64,000 nt of DNA from Desulfonatronovibrio magnus (GTDB lineage Bacteria; Desulfobacterota; Desulfovibrionia; Desulfovibrionales; Desulfonatronovibrionaceae), in assembly GCF_000934755.1 (NCBI RefSeq), contig NZ_KN882175.1:517736-581735 (forward strand), given 5' to 3'. The notes under the pieces are model-generated. The model had not been told where the DNA came from, made no database searches, and was given only the letters and a program-made list of their open reading frames with translations. Shown piece after piece: positions 28,587 through 37,289 of the stretch. The position numbers and the translations under genes were made by a program. Each line of letters opens with the position of its first letter. Position 1 is the first letter of the stretch.

Positions 28587-28979
28587 ATGGACGCAAACAA
28601 AATCAAGGACAAAATAACTCCCCAGGTATTAGAGACAATTTTCCCCATTGAACGCAGCAATGACTTTTTTGAAGCATTTTATGGAGATTCTGCTGACAGC
28701 CATTTTGACATTCGGCTTGGCCTGGAGAAAGTTGAAGAATCAAGGATTATACTTGCCTTCCACCTTATTCAACGCCCAGGCAAGTGTCTGGCCTGCAATA
28801 TGACCTATGGACTGCCCCAGGTTCTGGACAGACATCCCATCATCAACATCAATGGACTTGTCAGTGATCTTGCTTCGCAAGTTGGACTTGATCCATCCCA
28901 AGTTCAATGGAAGCTGGGCAATACTCATGAAAAATCATCGGAATTGCATACAGTCCCTTTGATTATTACATTTAATTGA
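28587..28979 (+). CDS. Conserved-looking hypothetical protein, 130 aa
   Basis: I do not recognise this family. AAGGA stands seven bases before the ATG and the codon use looks like that of its neighbours, so it is probably real. The protein is soluble, with no signal peptide or membrane helix. A GKCLACNMTYGLP stretch near residue 66 contains a CxxC pair, followed by DRHPIININGLVSDLA. It may be co-transcribed with the YihY gene 56 bp upstream. Repeat unit C1 begins 10 bp after its stop. Confidence 0.7.
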   Translation: MDANKIKDKITPQVLETIFPIERSNDFFEAFYGDSADSHFDIRLGLEKVEESRIILAFHLIQRPGKCLACNMTYGLPQVLDRHPIININGLVSDLASQVGLDPSQVQWKLGNTHEKSSELHTVPLIITFN

Positions 28980-28988
28980 GAGTTAGAC

Positions 28989-29218
28989 GCTTATAAGTAA
29001 CTTGAATCATATTGCTAATAAATTCAAATACTTACAAATTTCAGTATATTTGCTCTTGTTCCCAGGCTGGAGCCTGGGAACACCTATTTTTTTGTGGCTC
29101 CAGCCACATTTTGAAGAAGCGGCTGGAGCCGCAAGAGTAAGATGTCCCCAGGCTGGAGCCTGGGAACGAGAGGTGTAAGTTACTCGCAGGTTAGGTCCCG
29201 GTCCGCCCGGGTGAGGAG
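28989..29218 (-). repeat. Modular repeat unit C1
   Basis: Read on the minus strand, it begins CTCCTCACCCGGGCGG (29218 downwards) and ends AGTTACTTATAAG near 28989. Cargo consists of repeated GGCTCCAGCC-type palindromes, including GCGGCTCCAGCCGC. A TTGAGAGTTAGACG motif lies at its end, next to the hypothetical gene. Confidence 0.75.
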
Positions 29219-29376
29219 CTTACAAGTAAATTAAAATGTCCCAATTTTCAAATATGGGACTGTTCTTCAATGTGGAGGCGGCTTCCAGCCGCCTGGGCTT
29301 TAATAGCCTGCAGGATGCAGGCTCCACGTTTGAAGACAGTTACTCACAGGTTCGGTCCCGGGTCGCCCTGGCAAAA
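29219..29376 (-). repeat. Modular repeat unit C2
   Basis: On the minus strand it starts near 29376, three bases after the nitroreductase stop codon, with a diverged start end. It carries the CTGCATCCTGCAGGCT and GGCGGCTGGAAGCCGCC palindromes. It closes with TTTACTTGTAAG, which touches the start of C1. Confidence 0.72.
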
Positions 29377-29379
29377 CGT

Positions 29380-29985
29380 CTACAAAGTTATCTCTTCTAA
29401 GCTCTTTCTAGGTCTCGGGGCTGGATCTTCTGCAGGATACCCAACAGCAAGTAGTGCCACAACAGCCACATCAGGTGACAAATCATACCTGTCCTTAATC
29501 GCCTGCTCCTCGTACATCCCCACCCAGCATGTTCCAAGTCCGAGCTCCACAGCCTGAAGCATCATCTGTGTAATGGCTATGGAGCAGTTGGAAGCTGCTG
29601 CCGCACGCAACACCTCCTGACTGGCATTTCCGGCCTTGTTAACATACTCTTCAATACCTGCCTGCATCTTTGGCGGCAAAACACCGCTATCTTTCAAGAA
29701 TCTGAAACTCGCTCTGGCATCATCAATGTACTTACTCAAATCAGCGCAACAGATAATAACTGCATTTGCTCCACCAATCCAGCGCTGCCCCTTGGTGACT
29801 TCATCAGCCATCCAGGCAATGTCATCTTTATCCTGGACCACCTTGAACCTCCAGGGCTGGGCGTTTAAGCCTGATGGAGCCAGTCTTGCTGCTTCCAGAA
29901 GCTGAGTGATCTGCCCCTGCTTGATTTCTGCATCCTTAAATTTCCGGATGCTTCTTCTTGCCTGAATAGCCTCAGTTACATTCAT
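29380..29985 (-). CDS. Nitroreductase-family protein
   Basis: This FMN-dependent oxidoreductase of 201 residues has the N-terminal FMN-binding signature ARRSIRKFKD and APSGLNAQPWRF, and the C-terminal LGLGTCWVGMY and ALLAVGYP segments. The upstream frame is open to 30018, but ATG 29985 has a strong AAGGAGGA ribosome site. Likely substrates are quinones, flavins or nitro compounds; sequence does not decide. It stands alone between repeat blocks. Confidence 0.92.
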   Translation of the reverse strand: MNVTEAIQARRSIRKFKDAEIKQGQITQLLEAARLAPSGLNAQPWRFKVVQDKDDIAWMADEVTKGQRWIGGANAVIICCADLSKYIDDARASFRFLKDSGVLPPKMQAGIEEYVNKAGNASQEVLRAAAASNCSIAITQMMLQAVELGLGTCWVGMYEEQAIKDRYDLSPDVAVVALLAVGYPAEDPAPRPRKSLEEITL

Positions 29986-30097
29986 AATTTCCTCCTTAAA
30001 TTCTTTACATGACATCACTCACAACCCATTTATCAGCCTGATTAGTTATCAGCAAAAGGGTTGATAAGAATTATCTTTTCAACTTGAGAGTTAAAAG

Positions 30098-30433
30098 CTC
30101 TTCACCCGGGCGGACCAGGACCGAACGTATGAGTAACTTTACGAGTCTGTCACTTTTCTGGAAATTGGGACAGTCCCCGCGAGGTACTATAAAAAAGATT
30201 GATGCTGCATTGGTTTCTGGAAGAAATTTGCTTTGATGAAAAAATCTACACAGCGAGGGACAGTCCCCCTCCGGGCTGTAAGCCTCCGGGCAGGAAGCTG
30301 TGCCAGGCGCAAAGTTTCCATCTTTGACGGAACTTTTCTGGCAAATGTGCATCAATCATAAGCAAAAATCGTAAAAATGTGATAGCTGTAACTGTCTGAA
30401 TTTATTAGTAAAACAATTATAGCTACTTGTAAG
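30098..30433 (+). repeat. Modular repeat unit D1
   Basis: This unit matches A1 and B along its length except for a 31-bp insertion at 30268-30298. It starts with a slightly changed end (CTCTTCACCCGGGCGG) preceded by a TTGAGAGTTAAAAG motif, and ends ACTTGTAAG. Confidence 0.78.
30268..30298 (+). repeat. 31-bp GC-rich module inside unit D1
   Basis: The module starts CCTCCGGGC, contains GCCTCCGGGC and ends CAGGAAGC, matching the module in R1 copies 1-3. Units A1 and B have GTCCC joined directly to TGTGCC at this point, so the insertion boundaries are visible to the base. Confidence 0.75.
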
Positions 30434-30662
30434 CTCCTCACCAGGGGGACCGGGACCGAACCTGTAAGTAACTAAAAAATCAGCCTTAACACGTTAGAGA
30501 TTGCCGCGCTCGAAGACTCGCTCGCAATGACAGCTGAGCTGTCAGGGATGTAGTTGCTGAAAACCTGTCACCCACGAGGGAGCCTAAGCGACCGAAGCAA
30601 TCTGTATGGCAAAATCATAATACTTTGAATTTATTACATATACGATTGTAGTTACTTAGAAG
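30434..30662 (+). repeat. Modular repeat unit D2
   Basis: It follows D1 head to tail. The cargo is the GATTGCCGCGCTCG / CGCTCGCAATGAC block and the GAAGCAATCTG block, the same as the last third of A2 without its palindromes. It ends AGTTACTTAGAAG. From here to the BCCT gene (30663-30807) I see nothing. Confidence 0.75.
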
Positions 30663-30807
30663 TTATCAGTTTATTGTTACTATTTGAAGAAAAAAACATT
30701 ATGATTTCAAATGGTTAGTCTTTGGAAACGTCTGGATATCTAAAGCTTGTAAAATGGCAATAAATCCAAGGGGTTGCACAAGAACTTTTGACTGTCCAGT
30801 TTTCAAG

Positions 30808-32304
30808 TTAAAATCGTTTAAGCAGACTTTCCCCAGGTTCGGAAACCAGCCCCTTCCATAAATTAAAGCACATAAACAAAAGGACAAATGTAAAGGGCAA
30901 AGCCGCAGTGATGGCCATCTTCTGCAATGCAGCCAAGCCTCCTGACACAAGCAGTATGGCAGCCACAGAAGACTGAGTCACCCCCCAGATCATTTTTTTA
31001 GACAGTGATGGGTTAGGTGACCCATCACTGGTCATGATGCCAAGGACAAAGGTAGCTGAGTCTGCTGATGTAACAAAAAAGACAATCAAAAGCAGAATTG
31101 CCACATTGGATAAAATTGCCGCTCCAGGGTAGTAATCAAATACAGCAAATAAGGCAGTTGACACATCTTTTTGCGCTGCCAGTCCTATTTCAGCACCCTG
31201 TTCAAGCTCTAAAAATAATGATGATCCCCCAAAAACACTGAACCATACAAAAGTCATCAAGGTTGGCACAAGTAATGCCCCGCTGATAAACTCCCTGATA
31301 GTCCTTCCCTTGGAAATCCTTGCCACAAAAATCCCAACAAAAGGTGACCAGGCAATCCACCAGGCCCAGTAAAACAGAGTCCAATTCTTGTACCAGTCAT
31401 GCCCCAGGAACGGATTAACCGACAGGCTCATTTCAAGAAAATTGCCCATATATCCGCCCATTGTATCTGTAAATACATTGAAAATATATGAAGTCGGCCC
31501 AAAAATGAGCATAAAGACAAGAAGCATAGAAGCCAGAAAAATATTGGATTTACTCAAAGTCTGAATCCCTTTGTCCAGTCCCACGGCAGCAGAAACCATA
31601 AACAGGCAGGTCGTGATGAAAATAATGATAAGAGTGGCCGTGTTGCTTGAAGGCAATCCATAAAGGTGCTCCAGACCACTGTTGATCTGCATGGCACCCA
31701 GCCCGAGAGATGTGGCAATACCGAAAATAGTGGCAAAAACCGCAAGAGTATCAATCAGATATCCCCAGGGGCCGTAAATCCGATTGCCCAGCATGGGGTA
31801 AAAGCAGGAACTTATCAAGGGCGGCATTCCTCTGCGAAAAGAAAAATAGGCAATGCTCAGGCTCATAACAATATAAATTGCCCAGGGGTGGAGACCCCAG
31901 TGAAAAAAACTGTAACGCATGGCAAAAGTTGCTGCCTGTCCGCTCTGACTTTCCAGGTATTCAGGTGGATCCATAAAATGACTTAACGGCTCCGCCACTC
32001 CCCAGAATATCAGACCAATGCCCATACCAGCGGCAAAGAGCATGCTGAACCACCCGAAGTAAGTATACTCCGGTTTCTCGTGGTCCTTTCCCAGTTTGAT
32101 TTCACCATACTTGCTCAGGGCCAGGACAATACAAAAAACGAGGAAAAAGAAGCCGGACAACATGTACGCCCATCCAAAGTGGGCTATAATGGCACCATGG
32201 AGCGCAGTGGAAAATGTGTCCAACCCTTGAGGGTCATAGATGCCTGCAAAGACAAATAAACCCACAATTATCAATGATGTGGTAAAAACTTTATTTTCAA
32301 ACAA
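30808..32304 (-). CDS. BCCT-family betaine/choline/carnitine-type transporter
   Basis: This 498-residue inner-membrane carrier has twelve predicted helices. The AAGMGIGLIFWGVAEPL segment near residue 93 matches the GMGIG signature of sodium-coupled members such as BetP. The tryptophan-rich WTLFYWAWWIAWSPFVG near residue 308 is the substrate cage. It probably imports glycine betaine or a related osmolyte. The C-terminal tail is short, lacking the long osmosensing extension of BetP. It stands alone, with repeat unit D2 downstream. Confidence 0.92.
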   Translation of the reverse strand: MFENKVFTTSLIIVGLFVFAGIYDPQGLDTFSTALHGAIIAHFGWAYMLSGFFFLVFCIVLALSKYGEIKLGKDHEKPEYTYFGWFSMLFAAGMGIGLIFWGVAEPLSHFMDPPEYLESQSGQAATFAMRYSFFHWGLHPWAIYIVMSLSIAYFSFRRGMPPLISSCFYPMLGNRIYGPWGYLIDTLAVFATIFGIATSLGLGAMQINSGLEHLYGLPSSNTATLIIIFITTCLFMVSAAVGLDKGIQTLSKSNIFLASMLLVFMLIFGPTSYIFNVFTDTMGGYMGNFLEMSLSVNPFLGHDWYKNWTLFYWAWWIAWSPFVGIFVARISKGRTIREFISGALLVPTLMTFVWFSVFGGSSLFLELEQGAEIGLAAQKDVSTALFAVFDYYPGAAILSNVAILLLIVFFVTSADSATFVLGIMTSDGSPNPSLSKKMIWGVTQSSVAAILLVSGGLAALQKMAITAALPFTFVLLFMCFNLWKGLVSEPGESLLKRF

Positions 32305-32343
32305 AAGCTCCTCCCTGTATGCTGTTTACTGCTATGCTGCCTG

Positions 32344-33294
32344 TCAATTTGCAGCAAGCATAGCCTCAAGCTCAAGTCTGAGATGCTTTGCTGCCGGGGC
32401 AGTCTGCTCAAAAATTTCTTTAGAACGATGAAAGTGCAGTAACCTGATATCTCTAACTTCAGGTTTAATGTAAAGATCCGGCTTGAGCCATTTCATTTTC
32501 TGAGCAGTAATGGCCTGTTGCATTATTTCAAAAGTATTGAACAAAGAATCTGTAAAGTCTATCTCATTGGAGTCATTGTCTGATTTTTCCCCGGATACGT
32601 CAATTGCTACTGTATAATCGCATTTCCCTTCAAGCAGATCATATGGGAGAGGATTAACAGTGCCTCCGTCTACAAGGAGACGTCCATCCCTTGGAACCGG
32701 AGCAAACAGCCCTGGAACAGCCATGCTGGCTTTAACGGCTGAAATCAGATCCCCTGAGCTCATAACAACCTGGTCTTTCTTCCAGTAATCAGCTGCCACA
32801 ACATACAACGGAATATCAAGTTCCTCAAAACTGGAAACCTTGATTTTCTCTTTCATAAAGTTAAGAAATCCCTGACTGTCTACAAGACCTCCAGCATCCA
32901 GGTCCAGCCTGAGTATGTCCATAAGCTGCAAACCGGAATCGCCCTTTACCAGAGATCTGAAAACATCAAAATTATCACCGGAAAATTCCTGTACAATCTC
33001 CCGGATCTCTTTGCCTGAAAGGCCTGAAGCATACAAAGCGCCCATAATAGCTCCGATGCTTGAGCCTGCTATGGCACAGGGTCGTATTTCAAGCTCATCA
33101 AAGACTTCCAGAACTGGAATATGAGCCAGCCCGGTAGCTCCTCCTGAGCCTAAGGCCAAACCAATGGAAACAGCATTCTCCTGACCTGCAAAAGACCAGG
33201 AGCCTTTCAAAGGATTAACCGCCATCCAGACAGCTGTCATGCCCGCTGCAGTTAAAAAATTTCTTCGTGACAGCTTACTTGATTCATATCGCAT
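32344..33294 (-). CDS. Patatin-like phospholipase with Tat signal
   Basis: The 316-residue protein starts with a twin-arginine leader (SRRNFLTAAGMTA). The patatin fold follows with an oxyanion loop (GSGGATG), nucleophile motif GSSIG near residue 75, and catalytic aspartate in VDGGTVNPLP. This family hydrolyses acyl lipids through a Ser-Asp dyad. An ORF extension to 33408 has no ribosome site, whereas AAGG lies six bases before ATG 33294. Export is inferred from the leader. It starts 950 bp from the BCCT gene on the same strand with a 39-bp gap between them. Confidence 0.88.
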   Translation of the reverse strand: MRYESSKLSRRNFLTAAGMTAVWMAVNPLKGSWSFAGQENAVSIGLALGSGGATGLAHIPVLEVFDELEIRPCAIAGSSIGAIMGALYASGLSGKEIREIVQEFSGDNFDVFRSLVKGDSGLQLMDILRLDLDAGGLVDSQGFLNFMKEKIKVSSFEELDIPLYVVAADYWKKDQVVMSSGDLISAVKASMAVPGLFAPVPRDGRLLVDGGTVNPLPYDLLEGKCDYTVAIDVSGEKSDNDSNEIDFTDSLFNTFEIMQQAITAQKMKWLKPDLYIKPEVRDIRLLHFHRSKEIFEQTAPAAKHLRLELEAMLAAN

Positions 33295-33416
33295 TCTTTG
33301 CCTTATTCCTTGATGAATATTCGTTTTTTGTAATAGCAACTTACCTTTTTTAAGCCTGTAGAAAAAAACAAAAAAGTTTTCTAACCTTGAAATTGCAACA
33401 AAGCCCAATATCCTTA

Positions 33417-33466
33417 TTCTTCAGCCTTAAGTCTTCCACCTTAAGCCATAAGTCTTCAGCCTGAAA
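33417..33466. repeat. Degenerate 7-bp tandem array H5
   Basis: About seven heptamers of the CTTCAGC / CTTAAGT / CTTCCAC type lie between the histidine kinase stop and the patatin gene. Confidence 0.65.
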
Positions 33467-33502
33467 AAAATACAGTAATCACCCCAACATAACGTTCCTT
33501 GT

Positions 33503-34903
33503 TTAAATTGGGTTTTGAGCAGAGGCCGCATCAGTCAGGATTTTTTTGAAAGGTAAGTGAACCTGGACAGTAGTCTGTCCTGGAATAGAACTGTCAAGCG
33601 TCAGTAAACCATTGTGGGCTTGGGCAGCCAGTCTGGCAGAATATGCTCCAAGTCCGCTGCCGGTTTTTTTCCCGGCAGAAACATATTTCCGGGCGTAGCG
33701 CTCACGGATTTGCATGGGAACTTCACCTTGATTTGTAATGCTGATAATCAGCTCATCCGACTCTGAGTTAATGCTGACAACGACTTGCCCACCCCGGGGC
33801 GAAGCTTCCACAGCATTATTAACAAGATTCAACAGCATGGAATAAACAAGAGACTCCGCACCATGAAAGACAATGGGCCTGGCTTGGTCAACAGACATGC
33901 CGTCAACCTGGATGCTAACCGTTACCATATATTGCCTGGCAAGGATGGACACATCTTCTTCAATTTGACGAAGCAAAGAAAGCATGTCAATTTTTTCTGC
34001 CTGAAATACATACCTTCCCTGTTCGATTTGCAAAATTTCAAGACGTTGGTTAAGCATATCCCGGAGACGCAACCCTGCAGACTTGATACGCTCCAAAGGC
34101 TGCAGGGCTTCTTTGCGGTCTTGTATGAACTGAGATATCTTCTCCGGCAGGTGGATAATGGGAACCAGAGGACGTTTGAGGTCATGGGCCAGCAGATGTT
34201 CCACCTCTTCACGAAACCTCAAGTTACGCTCAATCTCGTCTTTTTGTTCCAGGATCTGCCTGTTCAATGCATCACTGATCAGCAGCAGCATGGACAAAGA
34301 TACCAGAACAATGACTCCAATGGTACTCAAGGCAAACCCTGTGTGAAATACTCCGTGCCACCAGTTCTGTTCAGGAGTAACTGCGATATGTAAAAAAAAG
34401 CGCAGCCAGAAGATTGTTCCATTAAAGATAAAAAGCCAGCCAGTAAGCCGGATTGATCGACTCAGGGGAACAGAACTCAGCAGGCTCAGTGCAATCCCAT
34501 AATTCATTATGGAGTAGACAATATTGGTCACTATTATGCGGACAAAAATAGAGTCATGGATAGCACAAAACCAGAATAGTCCTCCCATATGAAACAGCAA
34601 AAGCACGACAATAAGCATGAGTTGTGACCTGCTGAACCCTGGACGACCAAGATAAGTCAGGAAGCCTCTCCAGAATAGTATGTAATCGAGAAATATTAAT
34701 AGATGTGCCACCTGTATGGACAGGATATCTGGGATGACCCCACGCATGGCGAGCAAAAAAAGACCCACTGTAAGCAATATATACCCGCAAACCCACCATC
34801 CGGGTCCTTTTACGGGAAAACTAAGTCTGTAGACCACACAAAAGAATATAGCGGCAATGAATACGATAAAAGCTTGAGCAAAAAGTAATGTTTTTATTTC
34901 CAT
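33503..34903 (-). CDS. Membrane sensor histidine kinase
   Basis: The 466-residue protein has seven hydrophobic helices in residues 1-220, resembling 7TM-type sensor modules, then a dimerisation helix with H-box LLAHDLKRP near residue 238. An ATPase domain has N-box LNLVNNAVEAS and G-box GSGLGAYSA. The signal is unknown. It is divergent from the response regulator at 34975, 71 bp away, and the two are the likely cognate pair. Confidence 0.9.
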   Translation of the reverse strand: MEIKTLLFAQAFIVFIAAIFFCVVYRLSFPVKGPGWWVCGYILLTVGLFLLAMRGVIPDILSIQVAHLLIFLDYILFWRGFLTYLGRPGFSRSQLMLIVVLLLFHMGGLFWFCAIHDSIFVRIIVTNIVYSIMNYGIALSLLSSVPLSRSIRLTGWLFIFNGTIFWLRFFLHIAVTPEQNWWHGVFHTGFALSTIGVIVLVSLSMLLLISDALNRQILEQKDEIERNLRFREEVEHLLAHDLKRPLVPIIHLPEKISQFIQDRKEALQPLERIKSAGLRLRDMLNQRLEILQIEQGRYVFQAEKIDMLSLLRQIEEDVSILARQYMVTVSIQVDGMSVDQARPIVFHGAESLVYSMLLNLVNNAVEASPRGGQVVVSINSESDELIISITNQGEVPMQIRERYARKYVSAGKKTGSGLGAYSARLAAQAHNGLLTLDSSIPGQTTVQVHLPFKKILTDAASAQNPI

Positions 34904-34974
34904 ATTAAACTATTCAAAATATTTGTCTATGCTTGAGCAACAGACATCTATTTGCACATAGGGAGGCGTTCTAA

Positions 34975-35592
34975 ATGCCCGGCAAACTGGACGAAATTTA
35001 CGTCAAAACCTTAATTGTTGATGACGACCCTGAACATGCTGAAGTATTCTGTGATTTAATTTCAGACTTGAAGTTGACCATTTCCATAGCCAACAGCGGC
35101 CAAGAAGCCCTGAGCTTATTACAGAAACAAAAATTTCAGATAGTACTTACCGATCTGATCATGCCGGGCATGAACGGTATGGAGTTGATGCACCAGATTT
35201 TGGTTCACCATCCAGCCATGATTGTAATCATGATAACGGGTTCAGGTGACTTGCAGGGAGCAGTAAGGGCCATGCAGCTCGGTGCTTTTTCATATTTCAG
35301 CAAGACCGGGGAGCCAGAAGATTTACGTAAAGAAATCCGCAAGGCCATGGAAATCATTAATTTGCGGAAACAAGTGGCACAACATGTTCCCGCAAAACTT
35401 GCTTTGCCATTGTCAGACCATAATAACTCAACAGCGCCACCAGTCTCCCTGAAACAAGCCAGACGCATGGCTGAAGCAGTTCACATCAGAAATGTATTGA
35501 TACAGGTTAGCGGCAACAAAACACAGGCTGCCAGCATTCTGGGTATTACCTACCGACAGCTTTTAAACAGGCTCAAGGATCTGGAGCTTTAA
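34975..35592 (+). CDS. Response regulator with Fis-type helix-turn-helix
   Basis: The 205-residue protein has a receiver domain with D16-D18 and phosphoacceptor D60 in LTDLIMPGMNG, and a C-terminal Fis-like helix-turn-helix (NKTQAASILGITYRQLLNRL). It lacks the AAA+ domain of sigma-54 activators, which resembles the RegA/PrrA/ActR layout. GGGAGG precedes the ATG by eight bases. Divergent orientation with the histidine kinase suggests a two-component pair controlling unknown targets. Confidence 0.9.
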   Translation: MPGKLDEIYVKTLIVDDDPEHAEVFCDLISDLKLTISIANSGQEALSLLQKQKFQIVLTDLIMPGMNGMELMHQILVHHPAMIVIMITGSGDLQGAVRAMQLGAFSYFSKTGEPEDLRKEIRKAMEIINLRKQVAQHVPAKLALPLSDHNNSTAPPVSLKQARRMAEAVHIRNVLIQVSGNKTQAASILGITYRQLLNRLKDLEL

Positions 35593-35711
35593 TTAGATCC
35601 CAAATCAATCCTGCCCCTTCAGCATTTTAGATCTTGTCTGCATACTACCTCGGCAGAGTAAATGCTCTGGTCTCTTACCCTGCCTGTCTCGGTTAACTTT
35701 GAAATCTTAGT

Positions 35712-37145
35712 TTATCCGCGTTGCAGAGGCATGGTAAGGCAGTGCGGACCACCGTGTCCTGCCCATAATTCCCGAGCTTCAAAGGTTTGAACTTCAATTC
35801 CATCCTGTTCCAGAGCAGCCCTGGTCAGGGGTGTTCCATTGTAAGCGATAACCTTGCCTGGAGCTGTAGCCACAACATTGGCTGCCTGCCTGCGCAACTC
35901 ACCAAGTGTCCTGCCAAGGAAGAATGCAAAACTATCAGCACTGTCATCCGGCTCCCGGCCTCCTACATAGGTGACCTTATAGCCTTTGGAACGAATATAA
36001 TCCACAAGCTTCATTTCGCCTGTATCTTCTTTTTTGCCTGACCCAGCTCTGTATATGGATATTTTTCCAAAGTTTTTCAGAAATTCAATCCCCTGATCCG
36101 CATCTTCAGCAGATATTTGCAGGTCAGCGCGGGCACCTTTAATATATCGAGTCAAGGGATCCTGGCCAGCGTACTCCTCTTCAAGCAACCAGGGCATTGT
36201 CAGTGCATGCTTGTGGTTAACATGCGTAAAAAAGGTATCAAGATGCAGGAAAAGATACCTTAAGTTTGCCAAAGCAGCGCTTAGTCCCTGGTCTGATCCA
36301 CGTGAAAGATAATCAGTCTGATGAACCTGCACAGCAACAACATCCATCCCCAGCCTTTTTGCCAGCATTGGAGCAGCCCGCGGATCAGTACGCTGACCTG
36401 TTCCTATAAACATGGTCTGTTCGTCAACAACCTGGGCGTCTCCACCTTCCAGAATTATTCCCTCGCTGACCGCGTCAAAAACTACTGGAAATTCTGAAAG
36501 CATGGGGGAGTGCAACAAGGCAAACCTCAAAACTTTGTTTTCCCGATGCCGCCTGTTGGAAAAGGCATTGCAGACCACCAAACCTTTTGGAGTCATAACT
36601 CCAGCATCCCTGGTCCATATTGATGAGCTGGTATCGTTAAAAAAGTTGCGATAAGTTCCGTCATTCCAAAGCTTGTATTGATATGTGCGGTCGCGTCCAA
36701 GCAGTGTCTCAGCCGTAACCTTGTCTGCACTGCCGGATAATCTGGGATGAGCTACGCTTAGCCATGACTGCCAGCTCCCTGATTTTCTGGCCTCTTCAAT
36801 GGCGCTTTCCAGAATGACTTGAAGTTCCAGAGTTTCTGCTCCACTTTCACGGAGCAGACTAAGCAGTAAGGAGTGCTGCTGCACAGATGCCTCAATATCC
36901 TGTTCAAGATAAGGAGTCAGGGAGCTGCTTGTACGATCCACAAGGTAGTCGTCCAAAGTAGGACTGTGTACAAGAACTCGCTTGAGTATGCCTATATCGT
37001 TTTGGACAAAGGCATGGCTGGTTCCAAAAGCTGAATTAAGTGGAACAGCTATTCCGGTTAGAGTAAAAGCCGCAGACAAAGCTGCACCAGCGCTTAGTTT
37101 TAAAGCTGTTCTGCGATTCATTTTGGATTTTATGAAACTGTCCAT
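35712..37145 (-). CDS. Arginine deiminase-family protein with Tat signal peptide
   Basis: Arginine deiminases convert arginine to citrulline and ammonia. The fold's active-site landmarks are visible: WTRDAG, EGGD, the His-x-Asp pair in LHLDTFF, and the nucleophilic cysteine in GGPHCLTMP near residue 469. Unlike cytoplasmic ADIs, it opens with a twin-arginine leader (NRRTALKLSAGAALSAA), indicating export to the periplasm. Residues 100-150 carry a segment I cannot match. No arcB, arcC or arcD genes are adjacent. The start could be M1 or M9. Confidence 0.85.
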   Translation of the reverse strand: MDSFIKSKMNRRTALKLSAGAALSAAFTLTGIAVPLNSAFGTSHAFVQNDIGILKRVLVHSPTLDDYLVDRTSSSLTPYLEQDIEASVQQHSLLLSLLRESGAETLELQVILESAIEEARKSGSWQSWLSVAHPRLSGSADKVTAETLLGRDRTYQYKLWNDGTYRNFFNDTSSSIWTRDAGVMTPKGLVVCNAFSNRRHRENKVLRFALLHSPMLSEFPVVFDAVSEGIILEGGDAQVVDEQTMFIGTGQRTDPRAAPMLAKRLGMDVVAVQVHQTDYLSRGSDQGLSAALANLRYLFLHLDTFFTHVNHKHALTMPWLLEEEYAGQDPLTRYIKGARADLQISAEDADQGIEFLKNFGKISIYRAGSGKKEDTGEMKLVDYIRSKGYKVTYVGGREPDDSADSFAFFLGRTLGELRRQAANVVATAPGKVIAYNGTPLTRAALEQDGIEVQTFEARELWAGHGGPHCLTMPLQRG

Positions 37146-37289
37146 ATATATTCTCCATAAACTGGTTCATACTTGAGTGTTCAAAGTTCCCGGATCTTCA
37201 TTCCTGGGCGTAAGAGATAAAGTCAATAAATTTGAATACATACCTGTCCAGAAAGACATATTGATCTGCCAAAAACGCTAATAAAAGGG

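Noticed and set aside
16690-30662. Insertion sequence or prophage
   Set aside because: No transposase, integrase or phage structural frame is present in the repeat regions; the repeats are non-coding.
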